This document shows positions 15,203 through 22,169 of a stretch of DNA of 33,441 nt, one piece after another. Position 1 is the stretch's first letter. Every line of letters starts with the position of its first letter. The stretch comes from a virus, in IMG/VR virus record IMGVR_UViG_3300030012_001594, positions 6,257 through 39,697 of that record; one strand, written 5' to 3'. A program made the position numbers and the translations under genes. The notes under the pieces were generated by a model. The model made no database searches. It was not told the origin of the DNA and saw only the letters and a list, made by a program, of their open reading frames with translations.

Positions 15203-15808
15203 TTATTCCTCCTCTTCGTATATTGCGTCTAATTCCTCAGTGATTGCTAGTACATGGTAAAGACGCTTCAATGCCTTTGAGTTCAAGGATATCCTTGTAG
15301 CAGTTGCCTCCTTGAACTTACCAATCCTCAGCATCTTGTCCCAATCATCCAACAGTTCCTCAATCTTCCTATCCACTCTGATAGACCTATTGTGTATTGT
15401 CAGAAGCCTGTCGTTGATTCTGATAATCTCTGGATTTTCTGCCGCGCCAAGAGGGTCTAACTGCTTCACGACTTTCCGAACTTCGCTCCTTAGAACATCT
15501 TCTCTGGTCTTGTCCACCTCTAGGAGTTTAGTCAATCTCTCGACCTGTATCTCCAAATTGGCAATACGATTCTCTGCCTTGGTTTCCTCACGCATCTTCT
15601 TCATAACCCACTCTCTCATTCGGATATTGTTACCCTCTTGAGCATGGATGTTAGTGCTTTTAGTAAGCCCGTCACTAGTGTTTGCACCACGATGTTCCTC
15701 ACACCTTGTTATGCCAACTCCATTTTTACCAACTGCATGTTCAACAGTAAACACACGATTGCACTTGTGTCCATCTTCCATTACAAAATTACATCTTTTT
15801 CTTAACAT
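15203..15808 (-). CDS. Zinc-finger plus coiled-coil protein, 201 aa
   Basis: The N-terminus has cysteines and a His in a finger-like order (KRCNFVMEDGHKCNRVF then TRCEEHRG). Residues about 65-115 form a predicted coiled coil (RIANLEIQVERLTKLLEVDK), and the rest is helical. I do not recognise a family. It lies between the two putative clamp-loader genes with four-base and sixteen-base gaps, so a scaffold or adaptor for the replisome is possible. Confidence 0.5.
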   Translation of the reverse strand: MLRKRCNFVMEDGHKCNRVFTVEHAVGKNGVGITRCEEHRGANTSDGLTKSTNIHAQEGNNIRMREWVMKKMREETKAENRIANLEIQVERLTKLLEVDKTREDVLRSEVRKVVKQLDPLGAAENPEIIRINDRLLTIHNRSIRVDRKIEELLDDWDKMLRIGKFKEATATRISLNSKALKRLYHVLAITEELDAIYEEEE

Positions 15809-15824
15809 ATTATCATCCTTATTC

Positions 15825-16688
15825 TCATAGCCATCTCATCAACTGATTCTCAGGTTTGATGGCATCCATCTTCTTCTTCCTTGTTTTCTTCTTTATCTTT
15901 AGTAGTCGTCTTTCGGTATTGTTGAGTACCGTACTCAAGTAGTCTCTGAAACTCTCATCCTTGATTAGTGACTGCAATAGATAGTTGTCTGATTTCCTCA
16001 ATCCTATCTTCCTGCATATCTTCCACATCTGAGAGTAACTCCCTCTTGTTGGCATCTCCATCTTCTTGTACATCTTACCGTCATGGGAATATGCCAGCAG
16101 TTCCCATAGGTAGTCTGTTGACCAACGGCGTTTCACAGTGTAGTCAACGAATGACAATTTGCCCGGATGTACGTTCGGGGCCAACCAAGATATCATCTGG
16201 ATATCTGGTGGGTTGTTCAACTTCAACAGTGTAGCAACCTCATCCCTGTCTTGGTTCTTTAGATACTCACTGACCAATGGGAAGATGTCCATCTCGTAGT
16301 TTGATGGCTCTTCCGAGTTGGGTGCTATCTCTCTTATCTCTTCCAACAGTTCCTTCTTGATGCTCCTCTTCAATTTGCACATGTTGAATAGTTTCTTCGG
16401 GACATCCTTCTGGTTATCAGAAACCAGAACCACCTGCCCACGGTAAGCAACCATCGCAGTGTAGATGTCATCTGTCTTCGGCTTGTATGTCATGTCCCTG
16501 ATGATGATGCCCTTCTCACTCGGTATGCTGAATATGTCAGGTATGTCAAACTCATTGGCATACTGAATGATAGGCTCATCAGATACAAACGACAATGCCT
16601 TCTTCATCTTGTTAGTGCCGGGTTTACCGACCACAATCAGAGGCTTGGTTTGATTATGCTCATTCACTTTCGCTATCAGGCTCATCAT
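15825..16688 (-). CDS. Divergent clamp-loader-like protein (possible RFC large subunit)
   Basis: An N-terminal strand and loop PLIVVGKPGTNKMKKALSF look like a P-loop whose final T/S is lost. IRDMTYKPKTDDIYTAM and GQVVLVSDNQKDVPKKL could be Walker B and sensor 1. A helical collar follows (STDYLWELLAYSHDGKMYK). The tail is very lysine-rich (LKIKKKTRKKK) and ends in a hydrophobic NQLMRWL, similar in style to archaeal RFC large subunits, which end in a basic stretch and a clamp-binding motif. It lies one gene away from RFC-S. Alternatives are a DNA polymerase accessory subunit. The start with GGGTGA is the ATG at 16688 or 16685. Confidence 0.4.
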   Translation of the reverse strand: MMSLIAKVNEHNQTKPLIVVGKPGTNKMKKALSFVSDEPIIQYANEFDIPDIFSIPSEKGIIIRDMTYKPKTDDIYTAMVAYRGQVVLVSDNQKDVPKKLFNMCKLKRSIKKELLEEIREIAPNSEEPSNYEMDIFPLVSEYLKNQDRDEVATLLKLNNPPDIQMISWLAPNVHPGKLSFVDYTVKRRWSTDYLWELLAYSHDGKMYKKMEMPTRGSYSQMWKICRKIGLRKSDNYLLQSLIKDESFRDYLSTVLNNTERRLLKIKKKTRKKKMDAIKPENQLMRWL

Positions 16689-16917
16689 CTTCACCCTTCA
16701 CTTCTATGACTTCAAACAACTCGTCGTAAACCGCATCGCAGTTTCCACACTGTATTTTTGCCATGTACATGTCGAAATGTATGATGCCATCAGCATGCTC
16801 TTGTGACATGCGCTGAATACCTGCTTCGTAGTAGAAATCCTTCACGAAGCCACATTCTCGACATCCTCTTTCTTCTGCTTGTTTTATGTGCATTTCCATT
16901 CTTTCATTTTCATCCAT
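16660..16917 (-). CDS. Zinc-ribbon protein, 85 aa
   Basis: Two knuckles, CREC (residues 19-22) and CGNC (57-60), flank a segment with conserved aromatic and His residues (FYYEAGIQRMSQEHADGI). The tail is very acidic (KGEDDEPDSESE). It resembles transcription-elongation-style zinc ribbons in spacing but lacks a catalytic acidic hairpin, so I do not name it. It touches the gene upstream by one base and overlaps the next start by 29 bases. Confidence 0.5.
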   Translation of the reverse strand: MDENERMEMHIKQAEERGCRECGFVKDFYYEAGIQRMSQEHADGIIHFDMYMAKIQCGNCDAVYDELFEVIEVKGEDDEPDSESE

Positions 16918-17303
16918 TATTCAATCAACCCCTTTAATATCATTAATTTGTCCATTCCATCTTGAGTAAGGTGTTCTTTGTTCTTGACTATCTCAAGAGC
17001 CTCTACAAAGGTAGCCCATTTGCCAACTTTGAACCAAATCGGACTTTTTCTTTTCATGTAGTCAACTAATGCAATTTGGTCTTTCAATTTTCTAATTGTT
17101 AATTCGTAAGTTGTTCTTGGTTTACTTATCCTAGAGTGGATAGCCTGTTGGTTCAGTTCCCTTTGCAACGCTTCCAACAAATCTATTGACTGGTGTGGTA
17201 TTGTTATCTGGAATCTAGGATAATATCCTGTTTCATATCTGCCATCGTTAAGGATAGACCAATAGGGTCTGCCTTTAGCCAGTATTGCGCCAAGTAGCAT
17301 CAT
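16917..17303 (-). CDS. LAGLIDADG-fold protein with inactive catalytic motif, 128 aa
   Basis: Residues 3-11 read LLGAILAKG, aligning with LAGLIDADG, but the metal-binding acidic residue is Lys. The following YYPRFQITIPHQSIDLLEAL and SRISKPRTTYELTIRK resemble the beta sheet and helix of the LAGLIDADG_2 fold. The length is that of a single-domain homing endonuclease. With the acid lost it should not cut DNA and may act as a DNA- or RNA-binding protein, as some domesticated maturases do. It lies inside the ligase operon (ATGA overlap), not in an intron or intein. Confidence 0.5.
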   Translation of the reverse strand: MMLLGAILAKGRPYWSILNDGRYETGYYPRFQITIPHQSIDLLEALQRELNQQAIHSRISKPRTTYELTIRKLKDQIALVDYMKRKSPIWFKVGKWATFVEALEIVKNKEHLTQDGMDKLMILKGLIE

Positions 17304-18850
17304 ATTACATCACCTATCTCAGTACAATCCATTGGGCTTTTGTCATCCCTGATTCTCAGTACCCTTGGGAACCTGAGTCCATAGCCACCATCGTCGTTCT
17401 GCGTTATAGCATCGGCAGTTACCTCTAGCACGATTCTAGGTAGTAAGTTGAATACACCCTTCTCGTATGTGTCAACAACTCTCTTCAATAGAGTTGTCAA
17501 TCTAACTAGGTCACCATCAGATAGACCAGTACCAACAGAACCCAATGAAATCCATTCTCGGTTCTCATCCAATACCGCTATCTCAAATGAACCAAACACA
17601 TCATGTCTCTTGCCTTCTCCGTACTTGGCCGATATGATGACGGCATCAACCTCCAATCTAGGAGGCTTGTATTTCAGTAGCGCATCAGTGCGCTTTGTTT
17701 GATATGGTGCATCTGCATCCTTCACCATCACACCTTCGTATCCTTTGCTGATGGCTATCGAATAGGCACTTTCAATATCCGATGGGAGACTCTCTGTCAC
17801 ATGGTCAGGCCAAAACTCCTGTGTGATTTTCAGTCTCTCTGAATATGGCCTTTCCATGATTGACTCGTTGTCAGCAACCAACGTATCGAAGAACCTGACA
17901 TCCACAGGACATTCTTCAACGGCCTTCTTGATATCCTTGGAATGTACTCTAGTTCCCATCTTCTGATGGGGTGCTGGACTACCATCTGGATTCATGGGAT
18001 ATATCTCACAATCAAACACATGCACAGAGTAATCGTCAGGTGTTTTGCGAACCAATACTAGTCTCTCAATGTCAGGGAAGCATTTCACTATCTTACCACT
18101 TCTATTGAATATGATACATCCATCCGTGGAGGCATGTATCTGATACCTGTTACCATCATACTTGGTATCGACAATGTAGTTCTCCGGTAATGGTCTGTTC
18201 TCAATGGACTTAGCCAACATTGGTTTGATGTGTCTGCCATACCAACTGATTTTCGGAATCATGTCCATCCAATCAGTATTGGTATCTGCATACATCAAAT
18301 GCTCGTACCTAGGTAACTCGGATGCCTTCCTATGAAGTAGGAACTCCTTCACGCCACTACCATAATGATAGACCATAGCCTTGTTGACTGTTGATTCACT
18401 TACTCCGTTCCTAGGAGTGCGTAGCCAATAGCGAACGAACCACTTCTTCGATAATGCGTCCATGCTATTGAATTGTTCTCGGAACCTAGCGAATGAATCA
18501 CTCTTGATAGAGGAACAGTCCATAGTCAGCAGAGGTAGTAGATGATTGAGTCTTGTGTTCAGTGTTTCGCTATAAGTCTCATCGAAATGATACACTGCTT
18601 CTCCCAAGTCTCCCCATACACCTACCGCAGTTTCTATCTCCTCATCGAAGACGTTGAATGCGGTGGCTATCCAAGTCAAGGCTCTCTTGTTGCCTATGTT
18701 GTTATTTGGATAGTCACCAGACAGTATCTTCAACAGTGCCTCCTTGTCCTTGAAGGAGGATAGTGACTCCGCTATCTTCTGTGCCTTCTCATTACCACTT
18801 GTAGTATTCTCTAGTGCTTCACTCAGTCTTGCTAATTTTACCATTGTCAT
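17300..18850 (-). CDS. lig: ATP-dependent DNA ligase (archaeal Lig1 type)
   Basis: The adenylation motif is DTKYDGNRYQIH with K230 as the AMP-binding lysine. Other ligase motifs follow: VFDCEIYP (motif III region), GYEGVMVKDADAPYQ (motif IV), LLKYKPPRLEVDAVIISAKYGEGKR (motif V area) and a C-terminal OB-fold ending in FPRVLRIRDDKSP (motif VI). An N-terminal helical DNA-binding domain of about 200 residues is present with the ARFREQFNSMDALSKKWFVR helix. At 516 residues it is a little shorter than cellular archaeal ligases (about 550-600). It joins nicks and Okazaki fragments, presumably with the viral clamp. Start ATG has GTGA before it. Confidence 0.9.
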   Translation of the reverse strand: MTMVKLARLSEALENTTSGNEKAQKIAESLSSFKDKEALLKILSGDYPNNNIGNKRALTWIATAFNVFDEEIETAVGVWGDLGEAVYHFDETYSETLNTRLNHLLPLLTMDCSSIKSDSFARFREQFNSMDALSKKWFVRYWLRTPRNGVSESTVNKAMVYHYGSGVKEFLLHRKASELPRYEHLMYADTNTDWMDMIPKISWYGRHIKPMLAKSIENRPLPENYIVDTKYDGNRYQIHASTDGCIIFNRSGKIVKCFPDIERLVLVRKTPDDYSVHVFDCEIYPMNPDGSPAPHQKMGTRVHSKDIKKAVEECPVDVRFFDTLVADNESIMERPYSERLKITQEFWPDHVTESLPSDIESAYSIAISKGYEGVMVKDADAPYQTKRTDALLKYKPPRLEVDAVIISAKYGEGKRHDVFGSFEIAVLDENREWISLGSVGTGLSDGDLVRLTTLLKRVVDTYEKGVFNLLPRIVLEVTADAITQNDDGGYGLRFPRVLRIRDDKSPMDCTEIGDVI

Positions 18851-19061
18851 TTTTATTCACATCTATTATTTTCTTGATTGCCTTCATTACAATCTCTGCT
18901 TCTTCTAAATTCATTCTTATTCCTTTCTTGGTTGGCTTTCCATCAGAGTACCATCTTACATCCAGCACATCTATGTTCCAATAGTTGCCTTTCTTAATCA
19001 ACATCTCCGATGTTGCGTTCCTAGGAACCCTAGCAACTACCTCAAACTTATCATCACTCAT
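18819..19061 (-). CDS. PC4/p15-like single-stranded DNA-binding protein, 80 aa
   Basis: The segment NIDVLDVRWYSDGKPTKKGI then RMNLEEAEIVMKAIKKI closely follows the PC4 pattern ('idiR.wy...g...PtkKGI.l..ee...l...i'). PC4 proteins are dimers that bind single-stranded or melted DNA and affect transcription and replication. The start is the ATG with GGAGG eight bases before; a TTG codon one position earlier is an alternative. It overlaps the ligase start by 32 bases and could act in replication or, with the viral TFB, in transcription. Confidence 0.6.
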   Translation of the reverse strand: MSDDKFEVVARVPRNATSEMLIKKGNYWNIDVLDVRWYSDGKPTKKGIRMNLEEAEIVMKAIKKIIDVNKNDNGKISKTE

Positions 19062-19452
19062 CAATCATTCCTCCTTTCCATTCCATCATCGAGTTGTATG
19101 ACTTGAAGTATCTAGGACTCTCAAGTTCATCAACTCTATTCGCTACCCACATTACACCACCTAGACTGCTTATCTTCACAATCTCATAGGTAGCCTCTCC
19201 CCTGTTGAACATATCCTCTGTCTGCACATCAGGAGTTAATCCATAGTGCTTAGATAGTTCAAAGGAGATGTCCTGTATGTTATCCGCTATGTACTTGACA
19301 ATCAAGTGCCTCTGGATTGGAACTTTGGCATCCACTGTCAGTTTTATCTTACCACCCATATCGCAGACTCGGCATTTGTTTCCTTCGCATATCGGACACA
19401 CTATCTCCGCAGGTAGCGGAGCAGGGAACCTGACAGTGACGGCTTGTTTCAT
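19054..19452 (-). CDS. Zinc-finger protein with CxxC pairs, 132 aa
   Basis: Two close knuckles, IVCPICEGNKCRVCDMGGKI, resemble half of a DnaJ-type zinc finger (CxxC-x4-CxxC with Gly). The remainder contains a helix-strand pattern (HLIVKYIADNIQDISFELSK) with no named domain. It overlaps the Nmad1-like gene upstream by ATGA. Function unknown. Confidence 0.5.
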   Translation of the reverse strand: MKQAVTVRFPAPLPAEIVCPICEGNKCRVCDMGGKIKLTVDAKVPIQRHLIVKYIADNIQDISFELSKHYGLTPDVQTEDMFNRGEATYEIVKISSLGGVMWVANRVDELESPRYFKSYNSMMEWKGGMIDE

Positions 19453-19853
19453 TCGTAATACCTACTATGAACCAATAGCAGTATGAGATACCCAATCAAA
19501 TCCTTGAGGATATCATCATCCTTCTCCAAGTTATCCGTTCCCATGACCAGCCTGTTAATCTTATCATCAATCCTGACTTTGATTTGCTCGGCAGTATCGG
19601 CTTGGGAGAATATCCTGTTAGGCTCTAGAGCAGAGTCACCATACTGGTCATTCTTCTCTAGCAAGAAGTCGATAATCATCTCACCAGTTTCCTTGATTCT
19701 CTTCTGACTCTCAGGCAGAGAAGTCACTTTACTATACGTCTGATGCTTAAATGGATGCGACCATTCTTTGGCTCTATATTCCGAACCCTTTACTGTGACA
19801 GTCTTTTCTTCATTGCTCTTCGTATCGCTTGGTTTCTTACCCCATTCACTCAT
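19449..19853 (-). CDS. DUF1599 / nucleotide-modification-associated domain protein
   Basis: Residues about 50-134 match the DUF1599 (Nmad1) pattern: LLEKNDQYGDSALEPNRIFS followed by AEQIKVRIDDKINRLVMG and DILKDLIGYLILL. In phages this family is found beside genes for modified bases or nucleotide metabolism; its biochemistry is not settled. The first 45 residues are polar and probably disordered. The ATG overlaps the lipoprotein stop (ATGA); a GTG nine bases upstream is less likely. A nucleotide-pool or DNA-modification role in this virus is inference. Confidence 0.7.
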   Translation of the reverse strand: MSEWGKKPSDTKSNEEKTVTVKGSEYRAKEWSHPFKHQTYSKVTSLPESQKRIKETGEMIIDFLLEKNDQYGDSALEPNRIFSQADTAEQIKVRIDDKINRLVMGTDNLEKDDDILKDLIGYLILLLVHSRYYE

Positions 19854-20233
19854 AGTTCCCACATCCTGTAAACAACTGTGCAGTTGTAATCATATCCTCT
19901 CAGTTCTATCAGGCTCAATGTAACTTCACCCATAGTAGGCGCATGACCCTGTTGGAAGGATATATTATCCACCGTGAAATACGGCTTCATATCAACAGTC
20001 AAGTTGACTGTCTCGTTGTACAGTATCGCACTAGCAGAGAATATCTCCACTAACGTACCATTGTCACCGAACGTGATGACTGGCATTGTGCTGTTGTTGG
20101 TATCCTCATACGTGAAGTTGTGATACTCCGTAGTCCAGATGGGGTCATTCCCCTCAACTGGTGGGTCAGGTATCATCTCAGCGCAACCTGCTAGTGCAGG
20201 GCTGACTAGTAGAAGCACTAGCAACATCCGCAT
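19850..20233 (-). CDS. Secreted lipoprotein with many N-glycosylation sequons
   Basis: The N-terminus MRMLLVLLLVSPALAGC is a lipoprotein signal peptide with lipobox LAGC (Cys17). The mature 110 residues contain at least seven Asn-x-Ser/Thr sites (NFT, NST, NGT, NET, NLT, NIS, NCT) and look beta-rich, so the product should be anchored outside the host membrane and glycosylated. AGGAGGTG before the ATG is one of the strongest ribosome sites in the window. Surface lipoproteins of proviruses often block superinfection, which is one possible role; a virion-envelope or receptor function is another. No homologue is recognised. Confidence 0.65.
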   Translation of the reverse strand: MRMLLVLLLVSPALAGCAEMIPDPPVEGNDPIWTTEYHNFTYEDTNNSTMPVITFGDNGTLVEIFSASAILYNETVNLTVDMKPYFTVDNISFQQGHAPTMGEVTLSLIELRGYDYNCTVVYRMWEL

Positions 20234-20319
20234 TGAGACACCTCCTGTGGAGCGAACAGGAAGACAAAACCGAAGTCTTCCAGTATCGTTTGTATTACGG
20301 CATCAGCAGTGTATCTCAT
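20218..20319 (-). CDS. Possible microprotein, 33 aa
   Basis: The frame overlaps the upstream stop by ATGA and the lipoprotein start by 16 bases. It has a hydrophobic centre (ILEDFGFVFLFAP) and ends in CGCC. Overlap architecture supports it; the composition does not decide. It may simply be a leader that couples translation to the lipoprotein. Confidence 0.3.
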   Translation of the reverse strand: MRYTADAVIQTILEDFGFVFLFAPQEVSQCGCC

Positions 20320-20543
20320 TCTATGGCCCCCATCTCTCTCACTTCCTCTTGATGCCTAGTGTCCATCAATATATCATATGCTCGTTGCATCTTCTTGTCC
20401 TTCAAATCAGAAGTCTCCAATGCGTAATCGTACTTGATTAGCATATCCCTACAGTAGCATAGGAGGTCTAGATACTCCTTATGCTCCTTCTCCATTGTCT
20501 TTACGTCTTTCATCATCTCTTTCATCATATTACTTATTTTCAT
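20316..20543 (-). CDS. Helical hypothetical protein, 75 aa
   Basis: This is a charged, Met-rich helical protein (MMKEMMKDVKTMEKEHKEYL then MQRAYDILMDTRHQEEVREM), probably a short coiled coil. ATGA overlaps join it to the JAMM gene upstream and the microprotein downstream. It is the nearest neighbour of the JAMM peptidase, so it could be a partner, but no motif supports a specific function. Confidence 0.45.
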   Translation of the reverse strand: MKISNMMKEMMKDVKTMEKEHKEYLDLLCYCRDMLIKYDYALETSDLKDKKMQRAYDILMDTRHQEEVREMGAIE

Positions 20544-21115
20544 TCTTCTTCCTCCTTTGTTTCCTTTCCTTTCAATTTTCCATACTTCACCATCTTGCAG
20601 ATGTCTCTCTTTACGTCATAGGCCCAAAACTCGTTGTTGCCTAGTACGATTGCTGACTCCAATATCGTATTCCAAGTGTTCAGCGTCTTCCAATCGGTAG
20701 AACTGAAAAACGCACTTCCCATTGGGTGTGTGTGTATCCAACACATGATAGGTAGTGTCAATCCTACCGGGTCAAACGAGAATTCAACATAGCCGGGTGT
20801 TCCGACATCCATGAATATCTTACCATCAGCATCTATCACAATCTGTATCTCTCTTGGAATGTCAAATGCCTGTGTGGACATTTCCCATATTACTGATAGA
20901 GGCCCAACCTCTAATGAGGTATCTGGATTTGTGAATGTGTGAATACCATACTCCTTCACTGTCTCAATGAACGGTTGAAGCGACTCCTCGATTTGAGACT
21001 TCCAATCATCTATGTGAACAATAGGCTCCTTCGTGGTATCTCTGAACTTCTCACCATCCCATATCTCTATCTTCTCTTCTTGTATCTCTATGTGCTTGTC
21101 ACTCATCTTTCCCAT
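20540..21115 (-). CDS. JAMM/MPN+ metallopeptidase (JAB domain)
   Basis: The signature HTHPMGSAFFSSTD is a complete JAMM motif: H128, H130, P131, S138 and D141 in the H-x-H-P-x6-S-x2-D spacing, with an upstream Glu (around residues 78-89) as the likely base. Such enzymes hydrolyse isopeptide bonds or trim residues after Gly-Gly in ubiquitin-like proteins. No NlpC/P60 domain is fused, unlike tail protein K of lambda. The genome also encodes an E1-like protein about 440 bases upstream and a Gly-Gly-Ser-Leu beta-grasp protein, natural partners for it. It is cytosolic, with no signal peptide. A second in-frame ATG three codons in is an alternative start. Confidence 0.8.
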   Translation of the reverse strand: MGKMSDKHIEIQEEKIEIWDGEKFRDTTKEPIVHIDDWKSQIEESLQPFIETVKEYGIHTFTNPDTSLEVGPLSVIWEMSTQAFDIPREIQIVIDADGKIFMDVGTPGYVEFSFDPVGLTLPIMCWIHTHPMGSAFFSSTDWKTLNTWNTILESAIVLGNNEFWAYDVKRDICKMVKYGKLKGKETKEEEE

Positions 21116-21117
21116 AC

Positions 21118-21357
21118 TTATTGTCCTCCCATGCTTGTTATTATCAAGTCTGCTTGGTTCTCAAACTCATGGAATGCCCTGTGACCTGCAATGAATCCAC
21201 CTGCATGTCTCTTCGTTCCCATGAACTGCTCACCACAAACTGGACAAGTCACCTTGACTATCTCAGCCTGTTGGTAGAAGCCATCTGTGGTAAGAACATC
21301 AATTATCTTACCTAGGTCTTCTTCGCTTAAGTCATCTATTCCACTATTGTCTTCCAT
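21118..21357 (-). CDS. C2H2-like zinc-finger protein, 79 aa
   Basis: VTCPVCGEQFMGTKRHAGGF then IAGHRAFHEF gives CxxC followed by HxxxH after 17 residues, a C2H2-type finger. The N-terminal part is acidic and helical. I start at the ATG with GGAG nine bases before it; an ATG three codons earlier is possible, and a longer frame would run through the whole upstream gene. The last residues are Gly-Gly-Gln. It lies between the E1-like and JAMM genes, so a link to that set is possible but unproven. Confidence 0.55.
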   Translation of the reverse strand: MEDNSGIDDLSEEDLGKIIDVLTTDGFYQQAEIVKVTCPVCGEQFMGTKRHAGGFIAGHRAFHEFENQADLIITSMGGQ

Positions 21358-21358
21358 A

Positions 21359-21556
21359 TTACTCATCTCCGTTTTTGGCCCTCTGATACTTACTGTACTT
21401 GGGCCATCTGTACTTCTTTCTGATATAGTTCCTGAAATCTTCATCTTTCGGAAATCTCTTCTTGAAGTCAGCCTTCCATTTATCATACCTTATTTTATCT
21501 CTCCTGATTCTCTCAGGCGTTTCATCTTCATGTCTCTTATTCCAACTGTTTCCCAT
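21359..21556 (-). CDS. Basic hypothetical protein, 65 aa
   Basis: The sequence is strongly basic with many Arg, Lys, Asp and aromatic residues (RIRRDKIRYDKWKADFKKRF, then KKYRWPKYSKYQRAKNGDE). It has no cysteines and no membrane segment and is probably helical and nucleic-acid binding. It shares one base with the E1-like gene upstream and is two bases from the zinc-finger gene downstream. No family is recognised. Confidence 0.5.
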   Translation of the reverse strand: MGNSWNKRHEDETPERIRRDKIRYDKWKADFKKRFPKDEDFRNYIRKKYRWPKYSKYQRAKNGDE

Positions 21557-22167
21557 TATATATTCACCATCATCTTATCTGCAACGTTCTCTTCTCCACC
21601 TTCAAACCATCTTTGAATCCATTGGCTCGCCATACCAGCAATTGCGATATGTGTCAGGTTGATTCCCTCCGGGGAACCATCCCAATTCTCCCCTTGACAG
21701 GAGAAAGAGCCTTCCGGCCCCGCCAACAGCGATGTCATTAGTTTCTCTTCAATCATGTACGAGATTACTGCTCCGTTTCTACCCTGTGAGCGTAAATCTA
21801 GCCACTTGTTTCGACAATCCGCACCGAACCCCTGTCGATATACCAAACGGCGTATACCGAGGTTATCTGCACAACAAACAATCAGGTCATATCCTTGAAG
21901 TTGCTTCTCAACTAACACTGGAAATGGCTCTCTTGTAACAGTACCATCATCAGTTGCCAGTAAGATAGAGTCAACCTTCTTCTCGCCAACTGCTCCTTCG
22001 CAGAAGTTCTGCGTAGTCTCGTTCTTCCTCTCCACGTTATCATCATCATACACAGTGATATCATAGATACCAACTCTGTTTAGGAAGGAGACTAGGTAAC
22101 TGCCTATTCCTCCCGCGCCGATGACCATCACGCTTCTTCTTATCTCTGGTTTTCCATTTTCATTCAT
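21556..22167 (-). CDS. ThiF/E1-like adenylating enzyme
   Basis: The Rossmann motif VMVIGAGGIGSYLVSFLNRVG (Gly-x-Gly-x-x-Gly at residues 17-22), acidic strand end VYDDDNVERKNETTQNF, K63/K64 in GEKKVD, and DLIVCCADNLGIRR (D101, R106) are the core motifs of MoeB/ThiF/E1 enzymes. These activate the C-terminal glycine of a ubiquitin-like protein with ATP. The usual 'N..RQ' is NETTQ, so the arginine is changed. C157 in GSFSCQGEN is a candidate thioester or sulfur-relay cysteine. At 203 residues it is a minimal single domain. Its likely substrate is the Gly-Gly protein at 26840-27043, its likely counter-enzyme the JAMM peptidase. Confidence 0.8.
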   Translation of the reverse strand: MNENGKPEIRRSVMVIGAGGIGSYLVSFLNRVGIYDITVYDDDNVERKNETTQNFCEGAVGEKKVDSILLATDDGTVTREPFPVLVEKQLQGYDLIVCCADNLGIRRLVYRQGFGADCRNKWLDLRSQGRNGAVISYMIEEKLMTSLLAGPEGSFSCQGENWDGSPEGINLTHIAIAGMASQWIQRWFEGGEENVADKMMVNI

Positions 22168-22169
22168 AT

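Noticed and set aside
21358-21486. Extended N-terminus of the C2H2 zinc-finger protein
   Set aside because: The extension reads through the neighbouring basic gene in another frame, has no ribosome site, and its composition is unlike the rest of the protein.
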